From Chryseobacterium limigenitum (GTDB lineage Bacteria; Bacteroidota; Bacteroidia; Flavobacteriales; Weeksellaceae), in NCBI RefSeq assembly GCF_900114875.1, contig NZ_FPKW01000009.1, positions 113,294 to 177,293 on the forward strand: 64,000 nt of DNA, given 5' to 3'. The position numbers were made by a program, and so were the translations under genes. Positions 7,723 through 15,922 of this stretch are shown piece by piece. Each line of letters starts with the position of its first letter. Within the stretch, counting starts at the first letter, position 1. Under the pieces are notes generated by a model, which made no database searches, had not been told where the DNA came from, and saw nothing but the letters and a program-made list of their open reading frames with translations.

Positions 7723-8607
7723 TTATTTGTTATTAATAGTTTCCTGTACGCTACCGCAAGTAAGCATTTTGGAGCCGTAATACGGGTTTTTAATTGCTTC
7801 TTCTTTGCTTAGCCAATTTGCTCCTTTACCATTATTGTACATTGGGCAATGTTGATAATAAACAGGTGTTTCTTGTTTTGAAACTTTGGCTAATTCGTAC
7901 ATATTATTAGCCAGTAAAGCGAAAATTTCTCTTTGTTTGGTAACATCTTTTGCTATAGCAATTTTTTCTGCATTAGCAGTTAAATCTTTCATTACTTTCA
8001 TCCAAACGGTATGTTCTTCGTTGGAAAGTTTTGTCATTTCTACTGCTTTAATGGCTTTTACCAATTCGGTAGCTTTTGCGGAAGAAGTACCTGCATCAGT
8101 TTTTACCAACGCATCTTTCACTGAAAAATAGTTATTGAAAACGGCTTTTAATTGCGGTACATTTTGTGTTTCAGTGGTATTTTTTTGAGCTATATCGCTT
8201 TGGTTATGGTTGGCGTGTTCATTTTTCATATCCATACCTGCATCTCTGGTTTTTGCAACTGGTTTTAGTTCCCTTTTATACTGGCAACAGTCGGATAATT
8301 TTGCATATACATCATCTGGAGCCAAAAATTTCTCACTGTCATAACCTGCTAAGGCAATGCGTTTCAATATTTCGTCCTGATTTGTTTTTTTACCATCATA
8401 GTTGAGTGTAGCAATCTTGGTATCTTTATTCCAATCTACCGTGGCTACATTTTTTAAATTTCCTGCTTTTTCGATGGTTGTTTTACACATTTCGCAGTTG
8501 CCATATATTTTTACAGTTTCTGTTTTTGCATTTTTGATTTGTGCAAAACTGTTTACGGCTGATAGTAATACGATGATTACCATCAATATTTTTGATATTG
8601 ATTTCAT
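7723..8607 (-). CDS. HMA-DUF3347 fusion protein, secreted
   Basis: With the start at ATG 8607 the protein has about 294 residues and a signal peptide ending in NSFAQ. Next comes an HMA-like domain with the metal loop GNCEMCKTTIEKAG (CxxC), then a His/Met-rich linker (AGMDMKNEHANHNQ), then a DUF3347 domain ending in YQHCPMYNNGKGANW and NPYYGSKMLTCGS. The domain order suggests a periplasmic metallochaperone that takes copper in the HMA part and passes it to the C-terminal CPMY/MLTCG site; this is inference. It is homologous over its C-terminal half to the lipoprotein at 6490-7149. An upstream in-frame start at 8673 is less likely because it would add a charged tail before the signal peptide. 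Confidence 0.75.
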   Translation of the reverse strand: MKSISKILMVIIVLLSAVNSFAQIKNAKTETVKIYGNCEMCKTTIEKAGNLKNVATVDWNKDTKIATLNYDGKKTNQDEILKRIALAGYDSEKFLAPDDVYAKLSDCCQYKRELKPVAKTRDAGMDMKNEHANHNQSDIAQKNTTETQNVPQLKAVFNNYFSVKDALVKTDAGTSSAKATELVKAIKAVEMTKLSNEEHTVWMKVMKDLTANAEKIAIAKDVTKQREIFALLANNMYELAKVSKQETPVYYQHCPMYNNGKGANWLSKEEAIKNPYYGSKMLTCGSVQETINNK

Positions 8608-8702
8608 TTTTATTTTTTTTAATTTAATAAGATATACGAAGAGTTTGCGAAAACTGGATTCAGCTTTCGACAAGGCACACGTATGGCTAACAAGCCATCG
8701 TT

Positions 8703-9095
8703 TTAGCTTATTTTAGGTGGTTGCCAAATGGAAGAGTAGCCTGAAGAATAGTAGGCTTCTTTGAAACCGAATTTTTGCTTTTTAATTTCAGCAAAAGGGT
8801 TAGCTGTTTTTAAATCTATTGGTATTGGTAAGCTTACAGAAGATGAAGAAGTGCTACATCCACATGAACTGTGCTTACAATTGCCGTCGCAGTCGTGACC
8901 ATTTTTGCATTTTTTACAGGACTTGTCCTTGCAACTGCTTTTATGTTCTGCTTTTGCAGATTGATCTTTTGAGCAGGACTTTTGCTCTGTCTTAGTTGTT
9001 TTTTTTGCACAAGCATAGCTTATGCTTGGCATTAGGAAAAAGCCCAAACATAGTAAGATGACAAAGCTGATATGTTTACTCAAATTTTTCAACAC
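8703..9095 (-). CDS. Small secreted Cys/Lys-rich protein, HYC_CC_PP-like
   Basis: The 130-residue product has a signal peptide (hydrophobic to about residue 28, ISYACA), a Cys/Lys/His-rich middle (for example KSCKKCKNGHDCDGNC and CGC), and a conserved end, SSIWQPPKIS. The same IWQPPKI ending closes the small protein at 45278-45607, which also leads a metal-efflux group, so I place both in the HYC_CC_PP-like set of Bacteroidota. Function unknown; metal binding in the periplasm is likely from composition. There is no ATG: the start is GTG at 9095 or TTG at 9092. The box TAATTTTG lies two bases before the GTG. Confidence 0.6.
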   Translation of the reverse strand: MLKNLSKHISFVILLCLGFFLMPSISYACAKKTTKTEQKSCSKDQSAKAEHKSSCKDKSCKKCKNGHDCDGNCKHSSCGCSTSSSSVSLPIPIDLKTANPFAEIKKQKFGFKEAYYSSGYSSIWQPPKIS

Positions 9096-9097
9096 TA

Positions 9098-9105
9098 CAA
9101 AATTA
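9098..9105 (-). promoter_or_regulatory. -7 box next to the start of the Cys-rich gene
   Basis: TAATTTTG on the minus strand matches the Bacteroidota -7 consensus TAnnTTTG and ends two bases before the GTG start at 9095. No clear -33 TTG is seen at the usual distance. If used, the transcript would start within the codons, as for the other HYC_CC_PP-like gene at 45278. Confidence 0.4.
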
Positions 9106-9257
9106 TGAAATTATTTCTTTTAATTGCTATATTTTGCACTTTCGTGAACTGCAAACACAGAATTATAGATAAAATATCTAAATCACTAGTCTGCATAGTC
9201 CTTTTTATGCTTATTAAAATAAATATACAGTTAATTACCTAAAGTGTTTGTTATAAG

Positions 9258-9520
9258 TTAAATAACTAAACAGGTTATTAGGATAAGGAAATTATCTTTG
9301 TTTAATGGTTCTATCTTAAAACCTGCTTTCTGTACAGTTTCAATTACCTGTTCTTGTGTAATTCCTTCTGATTTTACGGTAAGCACCTTGTCTTTAGTTG
9401 TATCTACTTCCCAATGGCATATTATACCATGGTATTATCCAAATGAGGTTTTACAGATGCTACACATCCACCACAGTTAATATTTGTTTTGAATCGTAAG
9501 TCTTGATTATTCTTTTCCAT
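9258..9520 (-). pseudogene. Frameshifted HMA copper-chaperone gene
   Basis: Read on the minus strand from ATG 9520 the first part encodes MEKNNQDLRFKTNINCGGCV and goes on to KPHLDNTM, a typical HMA start with the metal loop NCGGC. The frame then hits a stop near 9433. A second frame, open from about 9434 to the stop at 9258, continues the domain: CHWEVDTTKDKVLTVKSEG followed by ITQEQVIETVQKAGFKIEPL. The two halves together make a full-length CopZ-like chaperone of about 75 residues, so a single-base insertion or two-base loss near 9430-9437 has broken it. It lies directly upstream of the Cys-rich gene and downstream of copA, as an intact chaperone would. Confidence 0.75.
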
Positions 9521-9541
9521 TTTGTTTATTGAATAATTCAT

Positions 9542-12082
9542 TTAAAGTTTAAAACTGCGTAATCGCAATGCATTTACGATTACCGATACAGAACTTAAAG
9601 ACATTGCTAAAGCTGCAATCATTGGAGATAATAAAATTCCGAAAAACGGATATAAAATACCTGCTGCAATTGGAACACCAAGCACATTGTAGAAAAAGGC
9701 AAAGAATAAATTTTGCTTGATGTTTTTCATAACAGCATGGCTCAAATTTTTTGCTTTAACGATACCTAATAAATCGCCTTTTACTAAAGTTATTTTGGCA
9801 CTTTCTATGGCTACATCAGTTCCAGTTCCCATAGCTATTCCGATATTGGCTTGTGCTAATGCCGGAGCATCATTTATACCATCACCAGCCATAGCTACAA
9901 TTTTCCCTTCTGCTTGTAAACGTTTAATTTCGTTGAGTTTATCTTCGGGTAAGCATCCTGCTTTATAGGAAGATAAACCTAATTCATCCGCTACTGCTTT
10001 GGCTGTATTAACATTGTCGCCAGTAAGCATAATTACTTCTACACCTTGGAGCATTAGTTCTTTTATCGCTGCTGCACTCGAAGTTTTTATCGCATCGGTA
10101 ATTGAAACAAAACCAACTGTAACATCATCAACAGCAATGTAAGAAACCGTTTTACCAAGTTTTTGTTCTGCAATAATTTTGGTTTCTAAATCGTCAGAAA
10201 TAGTTGCCTTAACCTGTTCCATTAGTTTTTTATTGCCTAATGCTACTTTTCTATTGGTAACCGTTCCTGTAACTCCTTTTCCTGTAACATTTTCAAAATC
10301 TTTGACTCCAATTAATGAAATAGATTTTGTTTTGGCATAATTGACTACTGCTTGTGCCAATGGATGTTCACTGTATTGGTTTAAGGAAGCTATATTTTGC
10401 AATAAATCATCCTCGTTATTAGTTGATGCGTAAATTTTTTCTACAGAAGGTTTTCCCTCAGTTAGCGTTCCTGTTTTATCTGTTATTAAAACATCCACCT
10501 TATTCATATTTTCTAAGGCTTCGGCATTTTTAATTAATACTCCAGATTGTGCTCCTTTGCCCACACCCACCATCACAGACATCGGCGTGGCTAAACCTAA
10601 AGCACAAGGACAAGCTATGATTAAAACTGCAATGGCATTTATAAATCCATAAACCTTCGCTGGTTCTGGACCAAATAGTGCCCAAACAAAAAAGGTAATT
10701 ACTGAAATGATTACTACAATGGGTACAAAATATTTAGAAATACTATCGGCTAATTTTTGAATGGGTGCTCTTGAACGAGAAGCATCGTTAACCATTTGTA
10801 CAATTTGAGAAAGTAATGTTTCAGAACCTACTTTTTCGGCCATCATTACAAATGATTTGTTCCCGTTGATTGTTCCCGAAATTACATTATCGTCTTTCTT
10901 TTTGTCAACGGGAATTGGTTCTCCTGTAATCATTGCTTCATCAATACTGCTTTCACCATCGGTTATTTTTCCGTCAACTGGAATTTTATCTCCTGGTTTT
11001 ACGCGTAATAAATCACCTTTCTTAATATCATGAATGGAAATCACTTTATCGCCCCCTTCACCAATCAAAGTAGCTTCGGTTGGTGCTAATTGTAATAACG
11101 CTTTTATAGCTCCACTGGTTTGGCTATGTGCTCTTGCTTCTAACAATTGTCCCAACAAGACCAGTGTAATGATTACTGTTGCTGCTTCAAAATAAAGATG
11201 AATGGTTCCGTGTTCGGTTTTAAATTCTTCCGGAAAGATATTCGGAATCAGCATTCCTACAATACTAAACAAAAATGCAACTCCAGTTCCTATTCCGATA
11301 AGGGTAAACATATTTAGATTCCAAGTGATTATGGATTTCCAAGCTCGTACAAAAAACATCCAACCAGCATAGAAAACAACAGGAATTGAAAACAGAAATT
11401 GCACCCAGTTCCACATGTTGCTGTCCCTTATTTGAAATAACGGATTGTTATGTACCATTTCCATCATGGCAATAATAAAAATTGGCACCGTAAAGAGGGT
11501 TGCAATTTTCATTTTTTTAAGCAAATCCAGATAGGTTTTTTTTTCTTCGGAATCGCTTGGTTCCATGGGTACTAAATCCATTCCGCATATAGGACATGAA
11601 CCCGGACTATCTTGAATAACTTCGGGATGCATTGGGCAGGTGTACATCGTTTTCTTTACATTCAATTCTGCTTCTTTTACCAAATGCATTCCACAAACAG
11701 GGCAATCGCCAGCTTTATCATAAGTTTTATCGCCTTCACAATGCATTGGACAATAGTATTTGCCTTTTATATTGCTAGTCACTTCGATTGTTTTTTTATC
11801 ATCGTGAGAATGAGCAGAGCAGCAGGATTTTGCCACTGGTTCATTTGTCGTGGTATGTTGTGGGCTTTTGTTATTGCTCATTTCTATGGTATATTTTCCA
11901 ACAGCGGTTAATGCTTTTTGCAATTGTGTAGTTGGAATGTGTTTATCCATTGTCAGGGTAGCTGAGTTTTCATCTTTTGAAACTTCAACATTTGTCACAT
12001 TTTCAACCTTTAATAAAGCTGATTTCACCTTTGCTTCGCAACCTCCACAGGTCATACCTGTTACTTGATATTTGTGTACCAT
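9542..12082 (-). CDS. copA: Cu(I)-translocating P1B-type ATPase
   Basis: This 846-residue pump exports Cu(I) across the inner membrane using ATP. The order of parts is: an N-terminal HMA domain with GMTCGGC (C12, C15), a linker with a CCSAHSH cluster, two heavy-metal-binding segments (YYCPMHCEGD near 107 and YTCPMHPEV near 146), then the transmembrane ATPase core with TGEP, the CPC metal site (IIACPCALGLATP, about residue 490), DKTGTLTEGKP (Asp phosphorylated) and MAGDGINDAPAL. The CPC motif and the NxxYN/MxxSS-type residues in the last helices (FFYNVLGVP, MSLSSVSVI) point to Cu(I). It follows the AraC regulator by 83 bases. Confidence 0.93.
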   Translation of the reverse strand: MVHKYQVTGMTCGGCEAKVKSALLKVENVTNVEVSKDENSATLTMDKHIPTTQLQKALTAVGKYTIEMSNNKSPQHTTTNEPVAKSCCSAHSHDDKKTIEVTSNIKGKYYCPMHCEGDKTYDKAGDCPVCGMHLVKEAELNVKKTMYTCPMHPEVIQDSPGSCPICGMDLVPMEPSDSEEKKTYLDLLKKMKIATLFTVPIFIIAMMEMVHNNPLFQIRDSNMWNWVQFLFSIPVVFYAGWMFFVRAWKSIITWNLNMFTLIGIGTGVAFLFSIVGMLIPNIFPEEFKTEHGTIHLYFEAATVIITLVLLGQLLEARAHSQTSGAIKALLQLAPTEATLIGEGGDKVISIHDIKKGDLLRVKPGDKIPVDGKITDGESSIDEAMITGEPIPVDKKKDDNVISGTINGNKSFVMMAEKVGSETLLSQIVQMVNDASRSRAPIQKLADSISKYFVPIVVIISVITFFVWALFGPEPAKVYGFINAIAVLIIACPCALGLATPMSVMVGVGKGAQSGVLIKNAEALENMNKVDVLITDKTGTLTEGKPSVEKIYASTNNEDDLLQNIASLNQYSEHPLAQAVVNYAKTKSISLIGVKDFENVTGKGVTGTVTNRKVALGNKKLMEQVKATISDDLETKIIAEQKLGKTVSYIAVDDVTVGFVSITDAIKTSSAAAIKELMLQGVEVIMLTGDNVNTAKAVADELGLSSYKAGCLPEDKLNEIKRLQAEGKIVAMAGDGINDAPALAQANIGIAMGTGTDVAIESAKITLVKGDLLGIVKAKNLSHAVMKNIKQNLFFAFFYNVLGVPIAAGILYPFFGILLSPMIAALAMSLSSVSVIVNALRLRSFKL

Positions 12083-12102
12083 TTTGTATGAGTTTTATGA
12101 TA

Positions 12103-12111
12103 CAAAGTTCC
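12103..12111 (-). promoter_or_regulatory. Probable copA promoter (-7 region)
   Basis: On the minus strand GGAACTTTG lies 20 bases before the copA ATG and resembles the flavobacterial -7 box. Just upstream, TTCC and GGAA elements flank the region with dyad symmetry, which could be the binding site of the AraC-type regulator encoded before it. The -33 element is not clear. Confidence 0.45.
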
Positions 12112-12165
12112 GTATTGTTTCCATTTTTTCGTTGTGGAATTTTGGGAATGATTTGTAAGATTTAC

Positions 12166-12729
12166 TTAGACCTTATCCAAAGGTTTTCTTTTATCCTCTC
12201 GTATTCGCTTGAAATAACTTGGGGTAAGTCCTGTTACCTTTTTGAATTGGTTGCTTAAATAGGCTACACTTGAGTAATTTAAACGGAAAGCAATTTCACT
12301 CAAAGATAGTTCATCATATACCAATAATTCTTTTACCTTCTCTATTTTTTGGGCAATAAAATATTTTTCGATAGTAGTGCCTTCAATTTCTGAAAATAAA
12401 TTAGAGAGATAATTATAGTCGTGGTGTATCTTGCTATTTAAAACATCCGACAAATTGTATTTTGTTTCGCCATCCTGATGATGAACGAGGTCAATAATAA
12501 TATTTTTTATTTTTTCTATAATTCGGCTTTTTTTATCATCTATTAATTCAAAACCTAATACAGTCAGTGCTTGCACTAAATTGGTTTTAACGTTTTCAGC
12601 TAATTCTTTATCCAAGGTAACTTCTCCCAGCTTTATATTTTTCACAGTCAATCCAAGCTTCTCCAATTCATTCTGCACTACCATAATACAACGGTTGCAA
12701 ACCATATTTTTTATAAAGAGTGTTGTCAT
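12166..12729 (-). CDS. AraC-family regulator with HMA-like N-terminal domain
   Basis: The 187-residue protein has two parts. Residues 1-62 look like an HMA/MerP fold with the metal loop NMVCNRC (C11, C14) near the N-terminus. Residues 85-187 form the AraC-type double helix-turn-helix (for example SLSEIAFRLNYSSVAYLSNQ and FKKVTGLTPSYFKR). The layout suggests a regulator that senses copper directly through its own HMA-like domain and activates copA downstream; sensing is inferred, the HTH is clear. A short palindrome, AGCTTA-AAA-TAAGCT, lies at 12754-12768, 25 bases ahead of its ATG, and may be its own control site. Confidence 0.82.
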   Translation of the reverse strand: MTTLFIKNMVCNRCIMVVQNELEKLGLTVKNIKLGEVTLDKELAENVKTNLVQALTVLGFELIDDKKSRIIEKIKNIIIDLVHHQDGETKYNLSDVLNSKIHHDYNYLSNLFSEIEGTTIEKYFIAQKIEKVKELLVYDELSLSEIAFRLNYSSVAYLSNQFKKVTGLTPSYFKRIREDKRKPLDKV

Positions 12730-12753
12730 ATATTTTGTGCTTTATTTGAAATT

Positions 12754-12768
12754 AGCTTAAAATAAGCT
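12754..12768. promoter_or_regulatory. Small palindrome upstream of the AraC regulator
   Basis: AGCTTA and TAAGCT form a six-base perfect stem around AAA, 25 bases ahead of the regulator's ATG. A second inverted repeat, ATTACAA/TTGTAAT, is at 12776-12800. Either could be an operator or, for transcripts arriving from the arsenic operon, a weak terminator. Confidence 0.35.
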
Positions 12769-12804
12769 CTATAAAATTACAATTAATATTTTCTTGTAAT
12801 TGTA

Positions 12805-12944
12805 GAACAGTTGTCAATTGATGTATTTATCCACTGCGTTGTCCAATTCTTCATTTTTAATATTGCTTAAATTTATATCTGCCAAATGGAAAACTGGTCA
12901 AGTAGTTTGCTGACTTTCTTTATATCATTTCTTTATTCAAAGCA
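12805..12944 (-). pseudogene. Possible decayed gene downstream of acr3
   Basis: Immediately after acr3 the minus strand shows two short open stretches in different frames that read like one broken protein end: NDIKKVSKLLDQ, then, after a frame change, PVFHLADINLSNIKNEELDN followed by AVDKYIN and a stop near 12815. Composition is protein-like, and the reading begins inside the last codons of acr3. I cannot name the family. It may be the relic of a fifth arsenic-operon gene or may be chance. Confidence 0.25.
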
Positions 12945-13988
12945 TCAATGAGCATTTTGGTCATAATATTTCTTCTTTAGCCACAAACTTGCACGTACCA
13001 ATAATATCAGTACAGGAACTTCCACCAATGGGCCGATAACGCCCACAAATGCCTGTGGCGAATGAATACCGAAAACCGATATTGCTACGGCTATTGCCAA
13101 TTCAAAATTGTTTCCTGTGGCTGTAAATGCGATGGATGCGTTTTTATCGTAAGGAACTTTAAGAGATTTATTGATAAAGAAGCTCACGAAAAACATAAGT
13201 ATAAAATAGATGATTAACGGTATTGCTACTTTTACTACATCCATTGGCAACTCTACTATTTTATCGCCTTTCAGACTGAACATCAATACTATAGTAAACA
13301 GTAAAGCATACAATGTAATGGGCGATATTTTGGGTACAAATTTCCGGTTATACCATTCTATACCTTTTGATTTTACAAGGATGTATCGGCTTAAAAAACC
13401 TGCCAAGAAAGGAATACCTAAATATATCAATACGCTTTCGGTAACATCTTTCATTGATACGCTTACATTGAAATTGGCTAATACTAATTTTGCAGGTAAT
13501 ACGTTGATGAATAACCATACTAAAAAACTGTAAGTAAATATCTGGAAGATACTGTTTAATGCAACTAACATAGCTGTATATTCTCTGTTTGCTTTAGCTA
13601 AATCACTCCAAACGATTACCATTGCGATACATCTTGCCAAACCTATCAGTATCAAACCTGTCATATAATCGGGTTCATTCCTTAAAAATAAAACGGCTAA
13701 CCCGAACATTAGCACTGTACCGATAACCCAATTCAGCAATAAGGATATACCAATTACTTTTTTATCCTTAAACGCCATAGGCAATAATGAATAATCAACC
13801 TTTGCTAATGGCGGATACATCATCAATATTAAACCTATTGCCAACGGAATATTTGTAGTGCCTACGGATAGCGCATTTGTAATTTTTGAAATACCGGGAA
13901 AAATATATCCCAATCCTATACCTACTGCCATTGCAAGGAATATCCATAAGGTAAGGTATCTGTCTAAGAATTTTAGTTTTGGTTGCAT
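12945..13988 (-). CDS. acr3: Arsenite efflux transporter, Acr3 family
   Basis: The 347-residue protein has about ten transmembrane helices and strong Acr3 signatures: [17 protein letters not shown] at the N-terminus, the [18 protein letters not shown] segment with the conserved Cys essential in the family, and [20 protein letters not shown] near the C-terminus. It exports As(III), driven by the proton gradient. It follows the arsenate reductase gene by three bases and is thus co-transcribed and probably co-translated with it. Its product handles the arsenite that the reductase makes. Confidence 0.93.
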   Translation of the reverse strand: MQPKLKFLDRYLTLWIFLAMAVGIGLGYIFPGISKITNALSVGTTNIPLAIGLILMMYPPLAKVDYSLLPMAFKDKKVIGISLLLNWVIGTVLMFGLAVLFLRNEPDYMTGLILIGLARCIAMVIVWSDLAKANREYTAMLVALNSIFQIFTYSFLVWLFINVLPAKLVLANFNVSVSMKDVTESVLIYLGIPFLAGFLSRYILVKSKGIEWYNRKFVPKISPITLYALLFTIVLMFSLKGDKIVELPMDVVKVAIPLIIYFILMFFVSFFINKSLKVPYDKNASIAFTATGNNFELAIAVAISVFGIHSPQAFVGVIGPLVEVPVLILLVRASLWLKKKYYDQNAH

Positions 13989-13991
13989 CGG

Positions 13992-14606
13992 CTACATTTT
14001 AATCATTGAAAAAACATAGAACATTTCCGTTGCTATCTGTAAACTTCTATCAGCATAGACCTTTGATTGTTCCGGTGTATTGTCTGAAATTTTAGGGTCT
14101 TCAAATGTGATAGGTATTCTCTTTTCTGCTCCTGCAATAAAAGGGCATCCGCCGTCTGCCTGTGAACAGGTCATAATAGCTGCAAACGCTGATACAGGAT
14201 TGAAAGGGCTATCATATTTTTTGGAGAAACCAACAATCGGCAAAGAATTATCACTATACTTTATGGCATATACAGGATTGTCGGTATCTGCTATTTTGAA
14301 AATACTTAATCCCTGATGTGTCAATGCTTCTGCCACTTTCGGGAATAATGCCGTTTCTTCTGTACCACCCGAATAACAATGTACCTTTGGGATAACATAG
14401 TGTGCTGCTGCTACCTGTGCCCAAACCTGCGATAAATGGCTTCTTCGGGAATTGTGGGTACAAATGAAGTTGATACTTATTTCCTGACTATTGTTTACTT
14501 TTTGCTGTACAAAATCTATCAGTGGTCGTAATATATTTTTGCGTTCTTCACTGATGTTTTGAAAAGTAGTAACATTATTTATTGTTTCAACTAAATTCTT
14601 ATACAT
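13992..14606 (-). CDS. Arsenate reductase, low-molecular-weight PTP family
   Basis: From ATG 14606 the protein has about 204 residues. FICTHNSRRSHLSQ contains the CX5R phosphate-loop (Cys-x5-Arg) of low-molecular-weight tyrosine phosphatases and thioredoxin-type arsenate reductases, and CSQADGGCPF supplies further Cys residues that could relay the disulfide, as in ArsC of this type. The catalytic Asp is probably in the ITFEDPK segment. It would reduce As(V) to As(III) for Acr3. An earlier ATG at 14660 would overlap the preceding gene by 35 bases and is less likely. Some family members act as phosphatases, so the assignment rests on operon context. Confidence 0.85.
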   Translation of the reverse strand: MYKNLVETINNVTTFQNISEERKNILRPLIDFVQQKVNNSQEISINFICTHNSRRSHLSQVWAQVAAAHYVIPKVHCYSGGTEETALFPKVAEALTHQGLSIFKIADTDNPVYAIKYSDNSLPIVGFSKKYDSPFNPVSAFAAIMTCSQADGGCPFIAGAEKRIPITFEDPKISDNTPEQSKVYADRSLQIATEMFYVFSMIKM

Positions 14607-14625
14607 TTTGATTGATTTAAAGGGT

Positions 14626-15090
14626 TTAACAACATCCTGAATTAGGTGTGCAGGAAGCATTATTCAACGCTGATAATTTTATTTTTTGCTTTTCGACAGG
14701 AATACCGCAAGCATCCTGAGCAAGACAAGCTGTTGTTTTACTTTTCAGTACGAATGTTTTTCCGTTGAAATCCAAATCATATTTCCCGATAGTATCAATT
14801 TGATATTCTACTTCAATTTCGGCATCTTCCATACCTAATTTTTCTTCGGATAGTTTGATGATATTTAATAGTTTGGTTGGCTTCAATCTATGTTCGTAAT
14901 CGTCAGCATTCCATAATTGGAAATTGACAACTTTTTCATTGCGGATTACACCACCACAATCAATAAAAATTTTATTGATTTGCCCAACTTCGGTAACGTG
15001 GAAATGTTCGGGAACAAACGTTCCGTTCTCTAATTGAAATTCAACATGCTCTAATGTTGGTAAGATTTCTTTGATTTTTGATAGTTTCAT
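14626..15090 (-). CDS. DUF6428 protein of the arsenic operon
   Basis: The 154-residue protein matches the DUF6428 family that occupies this position in Bacteroidota arsenic operons. It has conserved-looking VPEHFHVTEVG and IDCGGV segments and a Cys-rich tail ending in SCTPNSGCC, which is a plausible site for As(III) binding. No signal peptide is present, so it should act in the cytoplasm, possibly as an arsenite chaperone; function is unproven. It lies between the regulator and the reductase. Confidence 0.8.
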   Translation of the reverse strand: MKLSKIKEILPTLEHVEFQLENGTFVPEHFHVTEVGQINKIFIDCGGVIRNEKVVNFQLWNADDYEHRLKPTKLLNIIKLSEEKLGMEDAEIEVEYQIDTIGKYDLDFNGKTFVLKSKTTACLAQDACGIPVEKQKIKLSALNNASCTPNSGCC

Positions 15091-15112
15091 AATTTCATTA
15101 TTTAATTGTTAT

Positions 15113-15128
15113 ATTGCATTATTACGAT
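15113..15128. promoter_or_regulatory. Second ArsR-type operator, before DUF6428
   Basis: ATTGCATTATTACGAT matches the site at 15498-15513 in 14 of 16 positions. It lies in the 59-base gap between the regulator gene and the DUF6428 gene. A second repressor site here would allow separate control of the downstream genes. Confidence 0.5.
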
Positions 15129-15149
15129 TGATTTGGTTAAAATAAATGC

Positions 15150-15479
15150 TTAGCAACATTTATCTATACCTATATCGTCAACAAAGAAAGTATTGAGTTC
15201 CTTCTTAATCTGCTGCCAGACATTTTCATCAATGCAGTAGCATACACTGGTTCCCTCTATATTTCCTTTGATAATACCAATGTTTTTTAGTTCTTTCAAA
15301 TGCTGCGAAATGGTAGCTTGTGCCAATCCCAATTCCTCTACCAAGTCATTACAAATACAGGCATTTTGTTTAATGATATATTGCAGGATAGCTATGCGTG
15401 CAGGATGAGCCAATGCCTTTAGCGAAGTTGCTAAACGGTTCTGCTGTTCCGTGTATATTTCAGTTTTTGTAACTCCCAT
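15150..15479 (-). CDS. arsR: ArsR-family arsenic-responsive repressor
   Basis: The 109-residue protein (start at ATG 15479; a TTG at 15488 is also in frame) is a winged-helix repressor: NACICNDLVEELG provides the CxC metal site characteristic of ArsR, and AQATISQHLKELKNIGIIKG is the recognition helix region. A further Cys sits near VCYC and a CC pair ends the chain. It leads the arsenic operon and presumably binds the palindrome ahead of its own gene and a second copy ahead of DUF6428. Confidence 0.9.
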   Translation of the reverse strand: MGVTKTEIYTEQQNRLATSLKALAHPARIAILQYIIKQNACICNDLVEELGLAQATISQHLKELKNIGIIKGNIEGTSVCYCIDENVWQQIKKELNTFFVDDIGIDKCC

Positions 15480-15497
15480 TTTTATCAAAAATTATAC

Positions 15498-15513
15498 ATC
15501 GCAATATTACGAT
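15498..15513. promoter_or_regulatory. ArsR-type operator upstream of arsR
   Basis: ATCGCAATATTACGAT is palindromic except for one pair and lies 18 bases ahead of the arsR ATG, overlapping where RNA polymerase should bind. A near copy (14 of 16 bases) lies at 15113-15128. Position and symmetry fit an ArsR binding site. Confidence 0.55.
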
Positions 15514-15922
15514 TAATATTTTAACTACCAAAATTGTTTAAAAAAATATTTAGTGAAGTTTACCCCTGTTGCACCAAATGTTGCAAATTCGGATCATTTT
15601 TTTTATCCGCTCTTTTTCATTTTCAATAATATTTACAATGTTTATTTTTATCTGGCGGTAATTCAGTAAAGATATCCTGTTGTTGATTTCCGGGCAATGA
15701 TGGCGGTTGCTTTTAGGGTTGGTTTTGTTGGATGTCCTTTCAAAGCCACTTCGCTTTTTTGCAAAACGCAATTCCAAAGTCTAAAGTCCTACGTTTTTCC
15801 GAACAAAAAAGCTTTGAGGGGATGTCAGGTTCTCTTCCCTTTTTTAATTTGACGGAATGTATTGTGAACTCTGCTGTAGCTTTCCCTGCAAACTGTATAA
15901 AAAGGATTATACTAGTCATCAA
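15514..15922. other. Non-coding stretch before the iteron array
   Basis: About 400 bases without a convincing gene. A minus-strand open frame at 15550-15777 has no recognisable domain and an odd composition. The region marks the junction between the leftward metal-resistance genes and the rightward transfer genes, so it may hold a past insertion point, but I see no clear direct repeats. Confidence 0.4.

Noticed and set aside
9298..9480. Plus-strand 60-aa open frame
   Set aside because: It is antisense to the frameshifted HMA gene, whose two halves form a clear domain.
15550..15777. Minus-strand 75-aa open frame
   Set aside because: No recognisable domain, Asn/Arg-rich odd composition, and no supporting start region; treated as non-coding.
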